Positions 45,527 through 55,472 of a stretch of DNA of 59,192 bases are shown piece after piece. Under the pieces are notes generated by a model. The model saw only the letters and a program-made list of their open reading frames with translations. It was not told where the DNA came from and made no database searches. Origin of the DNA: JALHST01 sp038316335 (GTDB lineage Bacteria > Bacteroidota > Bacteroidia > Flavobacteriales > Flavobacteriaceae); assembly GCA_038316335.1 (NCBI GenBank), contig JBBQAM010000022.1, positions 1 through 59,192 of the forward strand, read 5' to 3'. The position numbers and the translations under genes were made by a program. Within the stretch, counting starts at the first letter, position 1; every line of letters starts with the position of its first letter.

Positions 45527-46713
45527 CGAACGATTCTTTGCGACACTTTTCCGGTTACCTTGTTCTTTAAAATAACCTTGGTATCCCCATCGGGCAATAT
45601 TTCCTCTTTGATTAGATAATGGTCTGCATCATAGCTCGTCGCTTCATTTTGCAAAGATGTCATTTCGTCGCCTCGCCAATCCTCTAGGAGCACCGGTTCC
45701 CATAATTTGGTTTTGGCCGATGTAAAGGCGGCATCTAAAATGGCATTGACCACGTACCCATCATAAAAAGTTTCCTGAGGCGCACGTTTTTCCTCAATGG
45801 CAGCGAACATATCGGTAAACATATTCGGGTACCCTAGTTCGTGGGCCTCATCACCGACCGGAAAAAGCCACCCCTTGTTCACCTCGGCCTTTTCGGCAAC
45901 ATACTCGTTTCCCATCCCTGTCGTGAACATTTCAAAACCAGTACGCAGGAAACTGTTGATCCAAATGGTTCCTTCGGTACCCATGACCTCATCCCTTAGA
46001 TCCATTCCTCCTCGAAAGGCCCAACTTACTTCGAACTGGCCAATAGCACCATTGGCGTATTTTACGAGACCGATTGCATGATCTTCGGCCTCAATGGGAT
46101 GAACTTGAGTATCGGCCCAGCACATGACCTCCAAGGGTCTGATGTTCTTGCCAATAAAATTTCTGCTGATCTCAACGCAATGGCATCCGAGATCGATAAT
46201 GGCTCCACCCCCTGATTTTTCCTTGTCCCAAAACCAATCACTATGGGGTCCGGGATGGGTTTCCCGTGACTTTGCCCAAAGAACCCTTCCTATGGATCCA
46301 TGGCGTATACTTTCAAGCGATTTTAAAAATTTGGGAGTATAACATAGATCTTCAAGATATCCACCGAATATTCCAGCGGTCTCAATAGAATCGAGCATAC
46401 GTTTCGCTTCTTGTGCATTTCGACCTAAAGGCTTCGTACAGATTACGTGCTTTTTGGCCAAGGCGCATTGTTCAACTGCCAGTTCATGCAAGTCGTTGGG
46501 CAAGGCGATAAGTACGACATCAACCTCAGCATGGTCGATGGCCTCGTACATTGAATCGGTATGATGTGCCACCCCATAGTCGTCGGCAAGGCGTTTAGCG
46601 TGATTAATATCCCGCGAATAAACCGTTACCAATCTATCCTTTCTTCTCTGAGCGTGCAATGACTCGGCATAAAAGCGGGCAATAAATCCCGAACCCAACA
46701 TGGCTATTTTCAT
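45523..46713 (-). CDS. Gfo/Idh/MocA-family oxidoreductase
   Basis: A 396-residue NAD(P)-dependent sugar oxidoreductase. The Rossmann domain begins IAMLGSGFIARFYAESLHA and has CTKPLGRNAQEAKRMLD with the conserved KP pair. GGAIIDLGCHCVEISRNFIG carries the usual D and H of the catalytic region. It lacks a signal peptide, so it is cytoplasmic. Members act on inositol, glucose-fructose or 3-keto-type sugars. It is convergent with the PhyH gene and 44 bases upstream of the DUF1501 gene's stop. Confidence 0.9.
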   Translation of the reverse strand: MKIAMLGSGFIARFYAESLHAQRRKDRLVTVYSRDINHAKRLADDYGVAHHTDSMYEAIDHAEVDVVLIALPNDLHELAVEQCALAKKHVICTKPLGRNAQEAKRMLDSIETAGIFGGYLEDLCYTPKFLKSLESIRHGSIGRVLWAKSRETHPGPHSDWFWDKEKSGGGAIIDLGCHCVEISRNFIGKNIRPLEVMCWADTQVHPIEAEDHAIGLVKYANGAIGQFEVSWAFRGGMDLRDEVMGTEGTIWINSFLRTGFEMFTTGMGNEYVAEKAEVNKGWLFPVGDEAHELGYPNMFTDMFAAIEEKRAPQETFYDGYVVNAILDAAFTSAKTKLWEPVLLEDWRGDEMTSLQNEATSYDADHYLIKEEILPDGDTKVILKNKVTGKVSQRIVR

Positions 46714-46757
46714 CTCTATCTAATTTTGGTTAGGGGTGGACAGTTCGCACCCTTGGT

Positions 46758-48188
46758 TTATCCAAACAACTCCATCACCGGTTTCCCCAATCCATCCGGT
46801 GTTGTATAAAAAGGTCTTCCTTCAATGGTATAATACGTTTCAGGAGGTATGCCCAATGCATGGTAAATGGTCTGATGCACTTGATCTATGACCACGGGGT
46901 TTTCAATCGAGGCACAGGGCCTTTCATCGGCCGTTTTGCCATAGACCAATCCTTTTTTAATGCCTCCGCCCCACATAAGTATCGAACTTCCATCGGTAAA
47001 ATGCCGGTGCATTCCATAAAATTTTTCATTCTCAATGATATCGGGTTGATCCACTTGGTCTTGCACCAATTCGCCTGGACGTCCTTCCATAATGGCATCC
47101 CGACTGAATTCACTGGCCAGGATAATCAACGTTCTATCTAGATGCCCTGTTTCCTCTAAATCCTTAATCAATTGGGCTATGGGCCGATCGATCAATTCTT
47201 TCATTTTTACGGTGCGGAGGTGGCCATTTTCGTGGGTGTCCCATCCCAAAAAAGGCTCATATTCAGTAGAGACACTTATGAATCTACCCCCGTTCATTGC
47301 CAGCCGCTTCGCCAGAAGACAGCCCAAGCCAAATCTACCGGTATTATAGGTGTCATATACTTCCTTAGGTTCTTGTGATATATCAAAGACCTTTGCTTCG
47401 GGAGAGTTCAACAATCGGTACGATTGCTCCATAGAACGCATCAAGGATTCCCTTTGATAATCACTTCCTGCTTCCATAAGCTTGTTCTTGGAAGCCAATT
47501 CCTTAAATAATTTATATCGGGCCTCAAACCTTTTAAGTGACATCCCCTGTGGTGGCCGAACACTGTCCAACCCATCGGAAGGGTCGGGAATCAGGAACGG
47601 CCCGAATTCACTACCCAAAAAACCGGCCGAATGAAAAGCCTTCAATTCTTCGGCCTCCCCTACGGTAAACCGTTGTCCCATAGCAATAAATGGTGGTATA
47701 ACCGGATTTGCCGGCCCCAGTTCCTTGGCAATCCATGCCCCAATATGTGGGGCTTGCACCGACTGTGGTGGCTCATAACAGGTATGCCAATGGTATTGAT
47801 GCCGTGTATGCAAAATGTGGCCAAGGTCGGCCGATTTGTAGGAATGTATGATAGCGCCCCGATCCATGATGCCACCAATGGACCCCAACCCTTGCGAAAA
47901 ATCAAGTCCGTCGACGACCGTGGGTACTTTTGGGAACGTGCTCAATACACGTTTGCTCTCGACACCCTTTTTATAAGGTACATAGGCCTTCGGGTCAAAG
48001 GTTTCGGTATGTGCCATGCCACCTGCCATCCAAAGTAAAATGACGGTATCGGCCGTAGCAGGAATTTTTGGGGACCCTGTTGTGCAGGAGCTCAGAAAGC
48101 TGGCCAATGGTATGGTCGATGCAGAAGCCACAAGACTTGCCGCTGTCATTTTTTTAATAAAATCCCTTCGTTGGTTTTCTGTATCCAT
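46758..48188 (-). CDS. DUF1501 exported protein (planctomycete-type)
   Basis: A 476-residue protein with an N-terminal RRDFIKKMTAAS twin-arginine-like leader. DTVILLWMAGGMAHTETFDP, HILHTRHQYHWHTCYEPPQ, SVSTEYEPFLGWDTHENGH and LIILASEFSRD are DUF1501 motifs; the fold is alkaline-phosphatase/sulfatase-like but lacks the sulfatase cysteine motif. In Planctomycetes and some Bacteroidota, DUF1501 genes almost always sit beside a DUF1549/DUF1553 cytochrome gene, as here (10-base gap). Function unknown. Confidence 0.92.
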   Translation of the reverse strand: MDTENQRRDFIKKMTAASLVASASTIPLASFLSSCTTGSPKIPATADTVILLWMAGGMAHTETFDPKAYVPYKKGVESKRVLSTFPKVPTVVDGLDFSQGLGSIGGIMDRGAIIHSYKSADLGHILHTRHQYHWHTCYEPPQSVQAPHIGAWIAKELGPANPVIPPFIAMGQRFTVGEAEELKAFHSAGFLGSEFGPFLIPDPSDGLDSVRPPQGMSLKRFEARYKLFKELASKNKLMEAGSDYQRESLMRSMEQSYRLLNSPEAKVFDISQEPKEVYDTYNTGRFGLGCLLAKRLAMNGGRFISVSTEYEPFLGWDTHENGHLRTVKMKELIDRPIAQLIKDLEETGHLDRTLIILASEFSRDAIMEGRPGELVQDQVDQPDIIENEKFYGMHRHFTDGSSILMWGGGIKKGLVYGKTADERPCASIENPVVIDQVHQTIYHALGIPPETYYTIEGRPFYTTPDGLGKPVMELFG

Positions 48189-48198
48189 ACTGTGTCAC

Positions 48199-51036
48199 TC
48201 AATTGATAAATTGAAATTCAGGTAAATTTAACGTCGCCCAGAATACATCTTGTAAGGCGTCCTTTTCAGGTCGATCCCCCAAGATACCTAACATCGCCGT
48301 CTTTTCCGGTAAGGTCGGTTTCCTCCCCAATGATCTTTGATAGAGTTCCTCTACAATCCGCTCTCCGTTGGCGCCATAGCGTTCAAGCCATGCCTCGGCC
48401 CCTTTGCCCAAAACCTGGTTGAAGAATGGGCCATTCGTCAACTCCAATGCCTGCAATAAAGTAGCCTGATCATCTCTTTTTGTGGTCACATTCTCCCGGC
48501 TGGGCCGGCCAAGGGACTTCATAAATGGATGCTGCCTAACAAGGCTTGCCCGTGCAAATTTTCCCGTCGGCGCATCAAATGTAAAGCGTACCAAATTACC
48601 CCAATTCGCAATCCCATAATCCCGCACTGGGGGCCAATCCGCATCATTGAAATCGATAGTCACCCATTCTTCCTTCGGTGCTACGGCCGTGCTTTTCCAT
48701 TTCGTATCAGCGTTTAGTGCGATTCGATTTTCATTGCCATAATCAATCTTCATGGCAAAGGATATTCCCGCAGGATTCGCAATAGATCCCTCATTGACCC
48801 CTTCGATGGCAATGCAGTTTTTTCCAGCGGCAAGTGATTTCGAGACTTCCAATGTATCGACTTTTGTCCAATCATCGCCTTCCGATATTTTTTTGCCATT
48901 GAGATAAAGTACGTACGAATGATCGACCGAAATCAGCACTTTGGCACTTTGAATCGGTTTATTAGGTAAGCTGAAAGTTCTTCTGAAATAGCGCTTGCCC
49001 GGTTCAGGCAGCACGTCGCGTTCAAATTTTGTTTCACGATGCCATATACGTGTCGCGTCAAGCTGCGCGCCATTGGGACTATAGGATACGGCGGCGTACA
49101 TTGGTGAAATCACTTGACTTACTGCATCTGAAAATTCCTCGGCGCTCAGGCGTCTAACCGTCGGGCCATGGAAAACGAATTCATTTTTAATTTCTATCGC
49201 ACTGTGATACCCTACGGTAGGCAGTTGGTAGGCCTTGGAGGTCATGATCATTTTCAACAGCTGTTTTAAGTCAGATCCCGAATCTAAAAAATCGGCTGCC
49301 AACCAGTCGAGCAGCGTGCCATCCCAGGGGGTATTGTCCATTTCATCCACCGGTTCGACAATACCCCGCCCCATGAGCCGCTGCCAGTACCGATTAACAA
49401 TCGTACGATACAACCTGCCATTTTCAGGTGCTACCAGTACCTCTGAAAGTTTCGACAATCGTTCTTTTTTACTATCAGCGGCAATGGATCCCAATTCCGG
49501 GTACAGAAAATCTGCCTTTGCCCATATTCCCAAGGGCTTGTCACACCGATTCAGTTCAAGGACCGTATCGGCAAAAATAGCTGCAAAACCATAGGACTGC
49601 ACCAACGTCATGTTGCTCACAAAACTATTATGACAGGAGGCGCATTTCACATTGGTACCCAATAAGGATTGCCCAATATTCTGGGCCGCCTGCATTTCGG
49701 TGCGCTGGCTTGAATTGACCACCCCACGCCATGCTATGCCCTTAATAAACCCTTCGGAATCCTCGGTGGGATTGACCAATTCCTTGACCATTAGGTCGTA
49801 GGGCTTATTCTCCTTTAGGGATGTATAGAGCCAATTCGTGATCTGTTTTCTTCCGCCGGTTATAAAACCGGTGCCCGTGTAATCGTTTCGGAGGAGATCA
49901 TTCCAGAAGCTCAGCCAATGTTCGGTATAATTACTTGTATCTGCCAACAATACATCGATCAGGTCAGCTCTCTTTTTAGGGTTTGGATCCAAAACAAATT
50001 GGTCGATATCCGTTGGTTCAGGAAGCAGCCCGATGATATCGAGGTAAACCCGCCGCATAAACGTTCTATCGTCGACCACTTCGGGCCATTCGATCGCATT
50101 CCTTTCAAAATATGCATTGATCAATCGATCAACGGGATGCCTTTCGGTACTGTTCCCTGGCAGATCTGGTTTTGAAAGTGCCAAGGGGGCTTCCGGAAAT
50201 AATTTCAGGGCTTGGTCAGACCAATGGGCACCGTTTTCGATCCATAATCGAATCAGCGCGACTTCGTTCTCCTTCAATACTTTTCCTTTTTTCGGCATGA
50301 CATCCTCATCTTTGGGAGACAACGTAATTCTGCGATACAATTCACTTTCCCCGGGTTTCCCGATAACGAGAATGGAGCCTCCTTTCCCTCCTTTATATAC
50401 CCCGGCCTTGTTTTCGAGCACCAAATCCCCTTTTTTCTTGTTCTCACTATGACATTGATAACAATTATGGGCAAATATTTTTCGCACTTCGAGGTTCAGT
50501 TCGTCTTTGTTTGCTATTGTGAGTGAATCTAATTGGATTAATTCGGCAAATAATATGGCGGCCTTTTCATCGGCACCTTGAGAAGTGTTTCCAGGCAGTA
50601 CGCTGGTAAGAAAATCTTCGCCATGGGTAATATCGGCCCCTAAATATCCAGCGCCGATAAGGCAGCCGACAGTAAGCGTCAGACTGATGCGATATGGGAC
50701 ATAGCTGTACGCTTTGTTTTTAATTTTCCGCATCAGTAGAAAGGCCGTAAGACCCGACATCAGGCCCGTGGCAATCCCCATGTACTGATGTAAATCTACT
50801 AATGCTCCCGAATAATCGTCGTTGGTTCGCAGCAACCAGCCCATAATGGCTCCGATTATGGCAGCACCAGCCCCGATGTAGATCATCCAATTTATACCTT
50901 GTCGTAGCCCTTGCCGCCTTTTACCAATGGTGGTCAGTTCGAAGATGAAACCTACAACCAACAAACCTATCGGAAAATGCACGATCATGGGATGCAATCG
51001 ACCAAAAAACTGGAATATCCATCTAAATTCCTCCAT
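48199..51036 (-). CDS. DUF1549/DUF1553 planctomycete-type cytochrome with DUF2231 membrane domain
   Basis: A 945-residue membrane protein. Residues 1-135 carry about four helices (MIVHFPIGLLVVGFIFEL and others, DUF2231-like). Residues 185-270 form a PSCyt1 heme domain with CYQCH, then DUF1549 (DDRTFMRRVYLDIIGLLPEP, and CASCHNSF near 490) and DUF1553 to the end (GRLYRTIVNRYWQRLMGRG, RRLSAEEFSDAV). A galactose-binding-like beta-sandwich (SYVLYLNGKKISEGDDW) is inserted within DUF1553. It is the likely electron-transfer partner of the DUF1501 protein; the substrate is unknown. Confidence 0.9.
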   Translation of the reverse strand: MEEFRWIFQFFGRLHPMIVHFPIGLLVVGFIFELTTIGKRRQGLRQGINWMIYIGAGAAIIGAIMGWLLRTNDDYSGALVDLHQYMGIATGLMSGLTAFLLMRKIKNKAYSYVPYRISLTLTVGCLIGAGYLGADITHGEDFLTSVLPGNTSQGADEKAAILFAELIQLDSLTIANKDELNLEVRKIFAHNCYQCHSENKKKGDLVLENKAGVYKGGKGGSILVIGKPGESELYRRITLSPKDEDVMPKKGKVLKENEVALIRLWIENGAHWSDQALKLFPEAPLALSKPDLPGNSTERHPVDRLINAYFERNAIEWPEVVDDRTFMRRVYLDIIGLLPEPTDIDQFVLDPNPKKRADLIDVLLADTSNYTEHWLSFWNDLLRNDYTGTGFITGGRKQITNWLYTSLKENKPYDLMVKELVNPTEDSEGFIKGIAWRGVVNSSQRTEMQAAQNIGQSLLGTNVKCASCHNSFVSNMTLVQSYGFAAIFADTVLELNRCDKPLGIWAKADFLYPELGSIAADSKKERLSKLSEVLVAPENGRLYRTIVNRYWQRLMGRGIVEPVDEMDNTPWDGTLLDWLAADFLDSGSDLKQLLKMIMTSKAYQLPTVGYHSAIEIKNEFVFHGPTVRRLSAEEFSDAVSQVISPMYAAVSYSPNGAQLDATRIWHRETKFERDVLPEPGKRYFRRTFSLPNKPIQSAKVLISVDHSYVLYLNGKKISEGDDWTKVDTLEVSKSLAAGKNCIAIEGVNEGSIANPAGISFAMKIDYGNENRIALNADTKWKSTAVAPKEEWVTIDFNDADWPPVRDYGIANWGNLVRFTFDAPTGKFARASLVRQHPFMKSLGRPSRENVTTKRDDQATLLQALELTNGPFFNQVLGKGAEAWLERYGANGERIVEELYQRSLGRKPTLPEKTAMLGILGDRPEKDALQDVFWATLNLPEFQFIN

Positions 51037-51124
51037 GCACCTAATTTAAGGATATTTTTAGTTCATGAAAGTCCTTTACGATACTATATGGAATTTAGGA
51101 ACCTTGGGCGTGTAAAGGCTTCCT

Positions 51125-54100
51125 TCACATTTCTTGGGAATGCCCAGTATCAACAGCATCTATTTTGCCGTCTTCCCGCTGTTTCAAAAGTTTCGTACTG
51201 GTCTTCATATCGGCATATCTGGGATCCTGCACATAGTCTTGTTTTTTCATCTTGATGACCTCAATGCTCAAAAATCCGAATTCGCTGACTACCTTCCCAT
51301 AAAAGCGATAAATACCCCTGCCCCGAAAATAATAGTGGACGGCTACCGGTGGAAAAAGTACGGTGTCGAATACCTCGCCATGCTGATCCACCAACGTGGC
51401 AAAGTGCATTCGTTTCCCATCATGGGTACTGGCATTCTTGACCGTAACCAGATACCCATACAGATCGATATGATGGTTGAGATACCGTTCTAAATCCTTG
51501 CTTCCGTGTGTATTTTTAGGGGGCTCTGCCAATAGCTCGAACGGACTACACAGACAAAAGCCCAAGAGTTCCAATTGGGTAAAGGCCGTTTCAAGATCGT
51601 TGGTATGCAATTGTGGGATCTTAAAGTCTTGGTGTTTGGGCGGAAATAATTTTGGGTGGTCGATTTTTACATTCTTATTCAAAAATAGATGGGCCTTCCA
51701 TAACAATTGATGTTTGTTGATCCCGGTAAACCGAAAGGCGTCGATACGGATTAGGATGCTTACTTGTTCTATGGAAATAAAGACCCTGTCAAGAAAGTCC
51801 TCCAAGGAAGTAAAGCTTCCCTTGAGAAGGCGCTCTTTTAGGATACGTTCGGCTACACGGGCCTCCAAATCCCGCAGATACCCAAAGCCCAGGAAGATAT
51901 CCTTTTTATAAATAACATTGGCATTGCGACTTTGATTGATGCAAGGAGCGTGAATGCGGGCCCCCAACATGCGGGCCTCGTGGATATAAAACTCCGCTCT
52001 ATAAAATCCGCCGCCATTATTGAGTACCCCCACCATATATTCCAACGGATAGTAGGCCCGCAAAAACAAGGTCTGATAACTTTCCACGGCATAGGAAGCC
52101 GAATGTCCTTTTGCAAAGGCATAGCCGGCAAAACTGGCGATTTGGTCCCAAATCTCGGTAATAAGCTTTTCCTCGTACCCCATTTTCCGGCAATTATCGA
52201 CAAACTTCTCCTGTACTTTTTGAAACTCCTCGCGGGAACGGAACTTCCCGCTCATGCCCCTTCGTAGTACATCGGATTCGCCCAAACTGAGACCGGCGAA
52301 ATGGTGGGCTACTTTGATAACATCTTCCTGGTAGACCATGACCCCGTAGGTATCGGGCATAATGCTCAACATGACAGGGTGTGCCCTTTCGGCTGCCCTA
52401 CCCGGGTTTCGATGACGAAGGATGTATTCACGCATCATCCCACTTTTGGCCACCCCGGGGCGTATGATAGAACTCGCCGCGACCAATCCCAGATACGTGT
52501 CTACTTCCAGTTTTTTTAGCAGCATCCGCATGGCGGGTGACTCCACGTAAAAACAGCCCATGCATTGTGCCGTTCTTATAAGATTGTTGATTACAGGGTC
52601 TTTTTTGAACTTTAGGATGTCGTGAATATCAAAAGTGTCTGCCTTTTCAGGCTGATTGTACCCTACGATTTCTATGGTCTCCTTAATTTTTGCCAGCCCC
52701 CGTTGCGCCAAAATATCGAATTTGTAAAGACCTACATCCTCGGCAATGACCATATCGAACATGGTAGTGGCAAAGCCCTTGGGCGGCAGGTGCGTAGCCG
52801 AAAAATAATGTATGGGCCGTTCACTGATCAAGATACCTCCCGCATGAATACTCAGATAGTTGGGCATGTTCTGAATCAATTGCCCATATTTTAATACCAA
52901 ATGGGAAACCTCATCAAGTTGCGACACCTGCCCTTCCTGCAGGCGGGATAGGTGCCTTCCTTCAGAGAGGGAATCGATTTCGCTTTTGGGGAGGCCGAAG
53001 ACTTTTCCCAATTCACGTACGACCCCTTTTTCCTTGAATGTAACATAGGTCCCCAAAAGGGCCACATTCTGAAATCGATCAAAAATATATTGGGTCATTT
53101 CTTCCCGGTCCTTCCATGAAAAATCAATATCAAAATCGGGCGGATTGGCCCTATAAAGATTCATGAATCGTTCAAAATAAAGGTCCAGTTCCATGGGATC
53201 CACATCGGTAATGCGCAACAGATAGGCCACAATACTATTGGCCCCACTGCCCCTACCTACATAGAAAAAATTTCGTTTTCGGGCATAGGAAATGATATCC
53301 CAATTAATCAGAAAATACGAAACGAAGCCCATTCCCTTGATGAGTTGCAGTTCTTTTTGCATGCGTTCGAGTACCCCATCCCCACCATCGGGATACCGAT
53401 AGGGCAAGCCCTCTTGACACAGCCTTTCCAACAGGGCCTCATCTTCTTCCTTGGCCCCTAGATAGGTCTTCAGGTTTTGGGGGTGCCGGCCTTCCGAAAA
53501 ATCAAACTTGATGCTGCATGCGTTCATCAACCGCTCAGTGTTCTCGAGAATAAAGCTATATTCCGAAAAGGCGGCCGCCAAATTTTTTATAGGAAACATC
53601 TTCTCGTCCTCGCAGGCCTCCTCGGTCTTCTCTAATTTACTCAACAAGACATTATTGGCAATGGCGCGCAATAAGCGGTGGGCATTGAAGTCGCGTTTGT
53701 TGCGAAAAGTAACGGGCTGCTGCACGACCAATTTCTCCTTCAATTCCACCAATCTGGAAAAAGGCAACCGCCGCAGATCGGCAATGGATATGCCAATAAA
53801 TTCATTGCCTGCAAATTTTTTTTGATCGTTGAGCAATACTTTTTCAAAAGGATAAACGATATAGGCATTCTCAAAATCGGGGGCGAGGGCGGGGAGTCGT
53901 TTTTCATGATGCAGATGCTCTGATAAAAATACATTCAGTTCCTGATAGCCTGCATTGTTCTTGGCGATGCCCACATAACAGGGATCCACCCCGTTTCTGA
54001 AATCGATGCCCAAAATAGGCCTAATGCCATAATGTGCCGCTTTCCTGACAAAATTTAGGCCGGCCGACGTATTGTTGATATCGGTCAATACGAGTTGGGT

Positions 54101-54190
54101 CACCTGGTTCTCCTGCGCCAATTGCAAGAGTTCGGTTTCGGAAAAGGTACCGTAACGAAGGCTGTAGTATGTGTGACAGTTTAAATACAT
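51125..54190 (-). CDS. dnaE2: Error-prone-type DNA polymerase III alpha subunit (DnaE2-like)
   Basis: A 1021-residue polymerase without an exonuclease domain. The PHP domain begins MYLNCHTYYSLRYGTFSETE, the catalytic aspartates are in PPDFDIDFSWKDRE near 349-360, and GRGSGANSIVAYLLR precedes them. It resembles the DnaE2/ImuC group of mutagenesis cassettes. An ATG at 54241 overlaps the dinB stop and would add MIKSIPIAIGMDFG from the palindrome, but the family start fits the ATG at 54190. It is in an operon with dinB. Confidence 0.87.
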   Translation of the reverse strand: MYLNCHTYYSLRYGTFSETELLQLAQENQVTQLVLTDINNTSAGLNFVRKAAHYGIRPILGIDFRNGVDPCYVGIAKNNAGYQELNVFLSEHLHHEKRLPALAPDFENAYIVYPFEKVLLNDQKKFAGNEFIGISIADLRRLPFSRLVELKEKLVVQQPVTFRNKRDFNAHRLLRAIANNVLLSKLEKTEEACEDEKMFPIKNLAAAFSEYSFILENTERLMNACSIKFDFSEGRHPQNLKTYLGAKEEDEALLERLCQEGLPYRYPDGGDGVLERMQKELQLIKGMGFVSYFLINWDIISYARKRNFFYVGRGSGANSIVAYLLRITDVDPMELDLYFERFMNLYRANPPDFDIDFSWKDREEMTQYIFDRFQNVALLGTYVTFKEKGVVRELGKVFGLPKSEIDSLSEGRHLSRLQEGQVSQLDEVSHLVLKYGQLIQNMPNYLSIHAGGILISERPIHYFSATHLPPKGFATTMFDMVIAEDVGLYKFDILAQRGLAKIKETIEIVGYNQPEKADTFDIHDILKFKKDPVINNLIRTAQCMGCFYVESPAMRMLLKKLEVDTYLGLVAASSIIRPGVAKSGMMREYILRHRNPGRAAERAHPVMLSIMPDTYGVMVYQEDVIKVAHHFAGLSLGESDVLRRGMSGKFRSREEFQKVQEKFVDNCRKMGYEEKLITEIWDQIASFAGYAFAKGHSASYAVESYQTLFLRAYYPLEYMVGVLNNGGGFYRAEFYIHEARMLGARIHAPCINQSRNANVIYKKDIFLGFGYLRDLEARVAERILKERLLKGSFTSLEDFLDRVFISIEQVSILIRIDAFRFTGINKHQLLWKAHLFLNKNVKIDHPKLFPPKHQDFKIPQLHTNDLETAFTQLELLGFCLCSPFELLAEPPKNTHGSKDLERYLNHHIDLYGYLVTVKNASTHDGKRMHFATLVDQHGEVFDTVLFPPVAVHYYFRGRGIYRFYGKVVSEFGFLSIEVIKMKKQDYVQDPRYADMKTSTKLLKQREDGKIDAVDTGHSQEM

Positions 54191-54202
54191 GGTACAAGTG
54201 CC

Positions 54203-54236
54203 AAAATCCATCCCGATAGCTATCGGGATGGATTTT
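54203..54236. repeat. 34-base perfect palindrome at the dinB-dnaE2 junction
   Basis: Arms AAAATCCATCCCGATAG and CTATCGGGATGGATTTT are perfect reverse complements with no loop. The core CCCGATAGCTATCGGG resembles short palindromes I recall as dispersed in flavobacterial genomes (REP-like). It lies between the dinB stop and the preferred dnaE2 start and may form a hairpin in the operon transcript. Confidence 0.9.
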
Positions 54237-54237
54237 A

Positions 54238-55452
54238 TCATTGTTTTCGATGTGCCAATATGATGGGTGGCTGCCCATTGAAGGGGTTGACCATTCGCCC
54301 GATCGTCTTTGCCCCCAAACCTGAGGCGCGAAGTACGCTTTTGTCTCCATATCTTTTTCGAATATGGTCCATGGCATGGTACAGGTTCACTATTTCTTCG
54401 GTATCGTCGAATAGGTTGATCTGGTAATTGCCCGATACCAGGTGACTGAACCGAATACCTACGAGCCTTACCAGTAATCTTCTATTATACAAGGTGTTGA
54501 ACAGCTCTAAAATCTTTGGAATCAAAATATGGTCGGCACTGGTATACGGGATATTCAATTGCTTGGAATAGGTGTTGAAATCGGAATACCGAATTTTGAC
54601 TGTGATACAGGCGGTGAGTTTTTCGCCCCGGCGTAACTGGTAGGCCAAATTCTCGGTCATGGCAATCAAGATGCCTTTGAGCTTTGCCACATCGATCGTA
54701 TCCTTGTCGAAGGTGCGCTCGGTAGAAATTGATTTTCGTTCACAAAAAGGGATTACGGGTGTATTGTCCATACCATTGGCACGCTTCCAGATGACCCCTC
54801 CGTTTTTGCCTAGCACCCGCTGCATTACGTCCAAGGGCATTTCCTGAACGGTACGCACTTGCCGAAGTCCCAAATTTCGAAGGGTCTGATAGGTCTTATC
54901 ACCCACCATGGGTATTTTCTTGATGGATAAAGGCGCCAGAAAAGGCTTTTCCAGGCCATAGTCGATTTTTAATTGATTGTTGGGCTTGGCCTCGTTGGTG
55001 GCCACTTTTGAAACCACTTTATTTCCTGATAGCCCAAATGAAATGGGCAGCCCGGTCTCCTTGATGATCCGCTGCCGTAGCTCCGATGCATATTTATAGG
55101 AACCGAAAAAACGATCCATTCCCGTTAGGTCGGCATAAAACTCATCGATACTCGATTTCTCAAAAAGCGGAACATGTTCCTTGATGATTTCGGTAACGAT
55201 ATCGGAGTGTTTGCTATAAGTGCCCGCATTGCCTTTGATGGTGATGGCCTCGGGACATAATTCCCTGGCCATTTTCATGGGCATCCCAGAATGCACCCCA
55301 TATCCCCGGGTCTCATAACTACACGCCGCCACAACACCTCGATCGCTCAGGCCCCCGACAAGGATCGGCTTATTTCGCAAACGGCTATCAAGACGCCGTT
55401 CTACGGAGACAAAAAAAGTATCTAGATCTAGATGTAAAATGGTTTTGTTCAT
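54238..55452 (-). CDS. dinB: Y-family DNA polymerase IV
   Basis: A 404-residue translesion polymerase. KTILHLDLDTFFVSVERRLD holds the first catalytic aspartate, CSYETRGYGVHSGMPMKMA is the fingers region, and KSSIDEFYADLTGMD carries the catalytic D-E pair. KVGDKTYQTLRNLGL-type helix-hairpin-helix and the little-finger domain follow. A frame to 55491 exists, but MNKTILHLDL at 55452 is the natural start and leaves a palindromic control region upstream. It forms a two-gene operon with dnaE2, as in SOS mutasome cassettes, but no LexA-like repressor is in the window. Confidence 0.92.
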   Translation of the reverse strand: MNKTILHLDLDTFFVSVERRLDSRLRNKPILVGGLSDRGVVAACSYETRGYGVHSGMPMKMARELCPEAITIKGNAGTYSKHSDIVTEIIKEHVPLFEKSSIDEFYADLTGMDRFFGSYKYASELRQRIIKETGLPISFGLSGNKVVSKVATNEAKPNNQLKIDYGLEKPFLAPLSIKKIPMVGDKTYQTLRNLGLRQVRTVQEMPLDVMQRVLGKNGGVIWKRANGMDNTPVIPFCERKSISTERTFDKDTIDVAKLKGILIAMTENLAYQLRRGEKLTACITVKIRYSDFNTYSKQLNIPYTSADHILIPKILELFNTLYNRRLLVRLVGIRFSHLVSGNYQINLFDDTEEIVNLYHAMDHIRKRYGDKSVLRASGLGAKTIGRMVNPFNGQPPIILAHRKQ

Positions 55453-55453
55453 T

Positions 55454-55470
55454 GCATACAAAATGTATGC
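55454..55470 (-). promoter_or_regulatory. Operator-like inverted repeat overlapping the dinB promoter
   Basis: The 17 bases GCATACAAAATGTATGC form a perfect 6-5-6 inverted repeat, only one base from the dinB ATG. On the minus strand it contains TACATTTTG, close to the -7 box, with a TTG 21 bases upstream. A repressor bound here would block transcription start. Confidence 0.6.
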
Positions 55471-55472
55471 TA

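Noticed and set aside
46758..48188. Active sulfatase for the DUF1501 protein
   Set aside because: The C-x-S/P-x-R formylglycine motif is absent despite the related fold.
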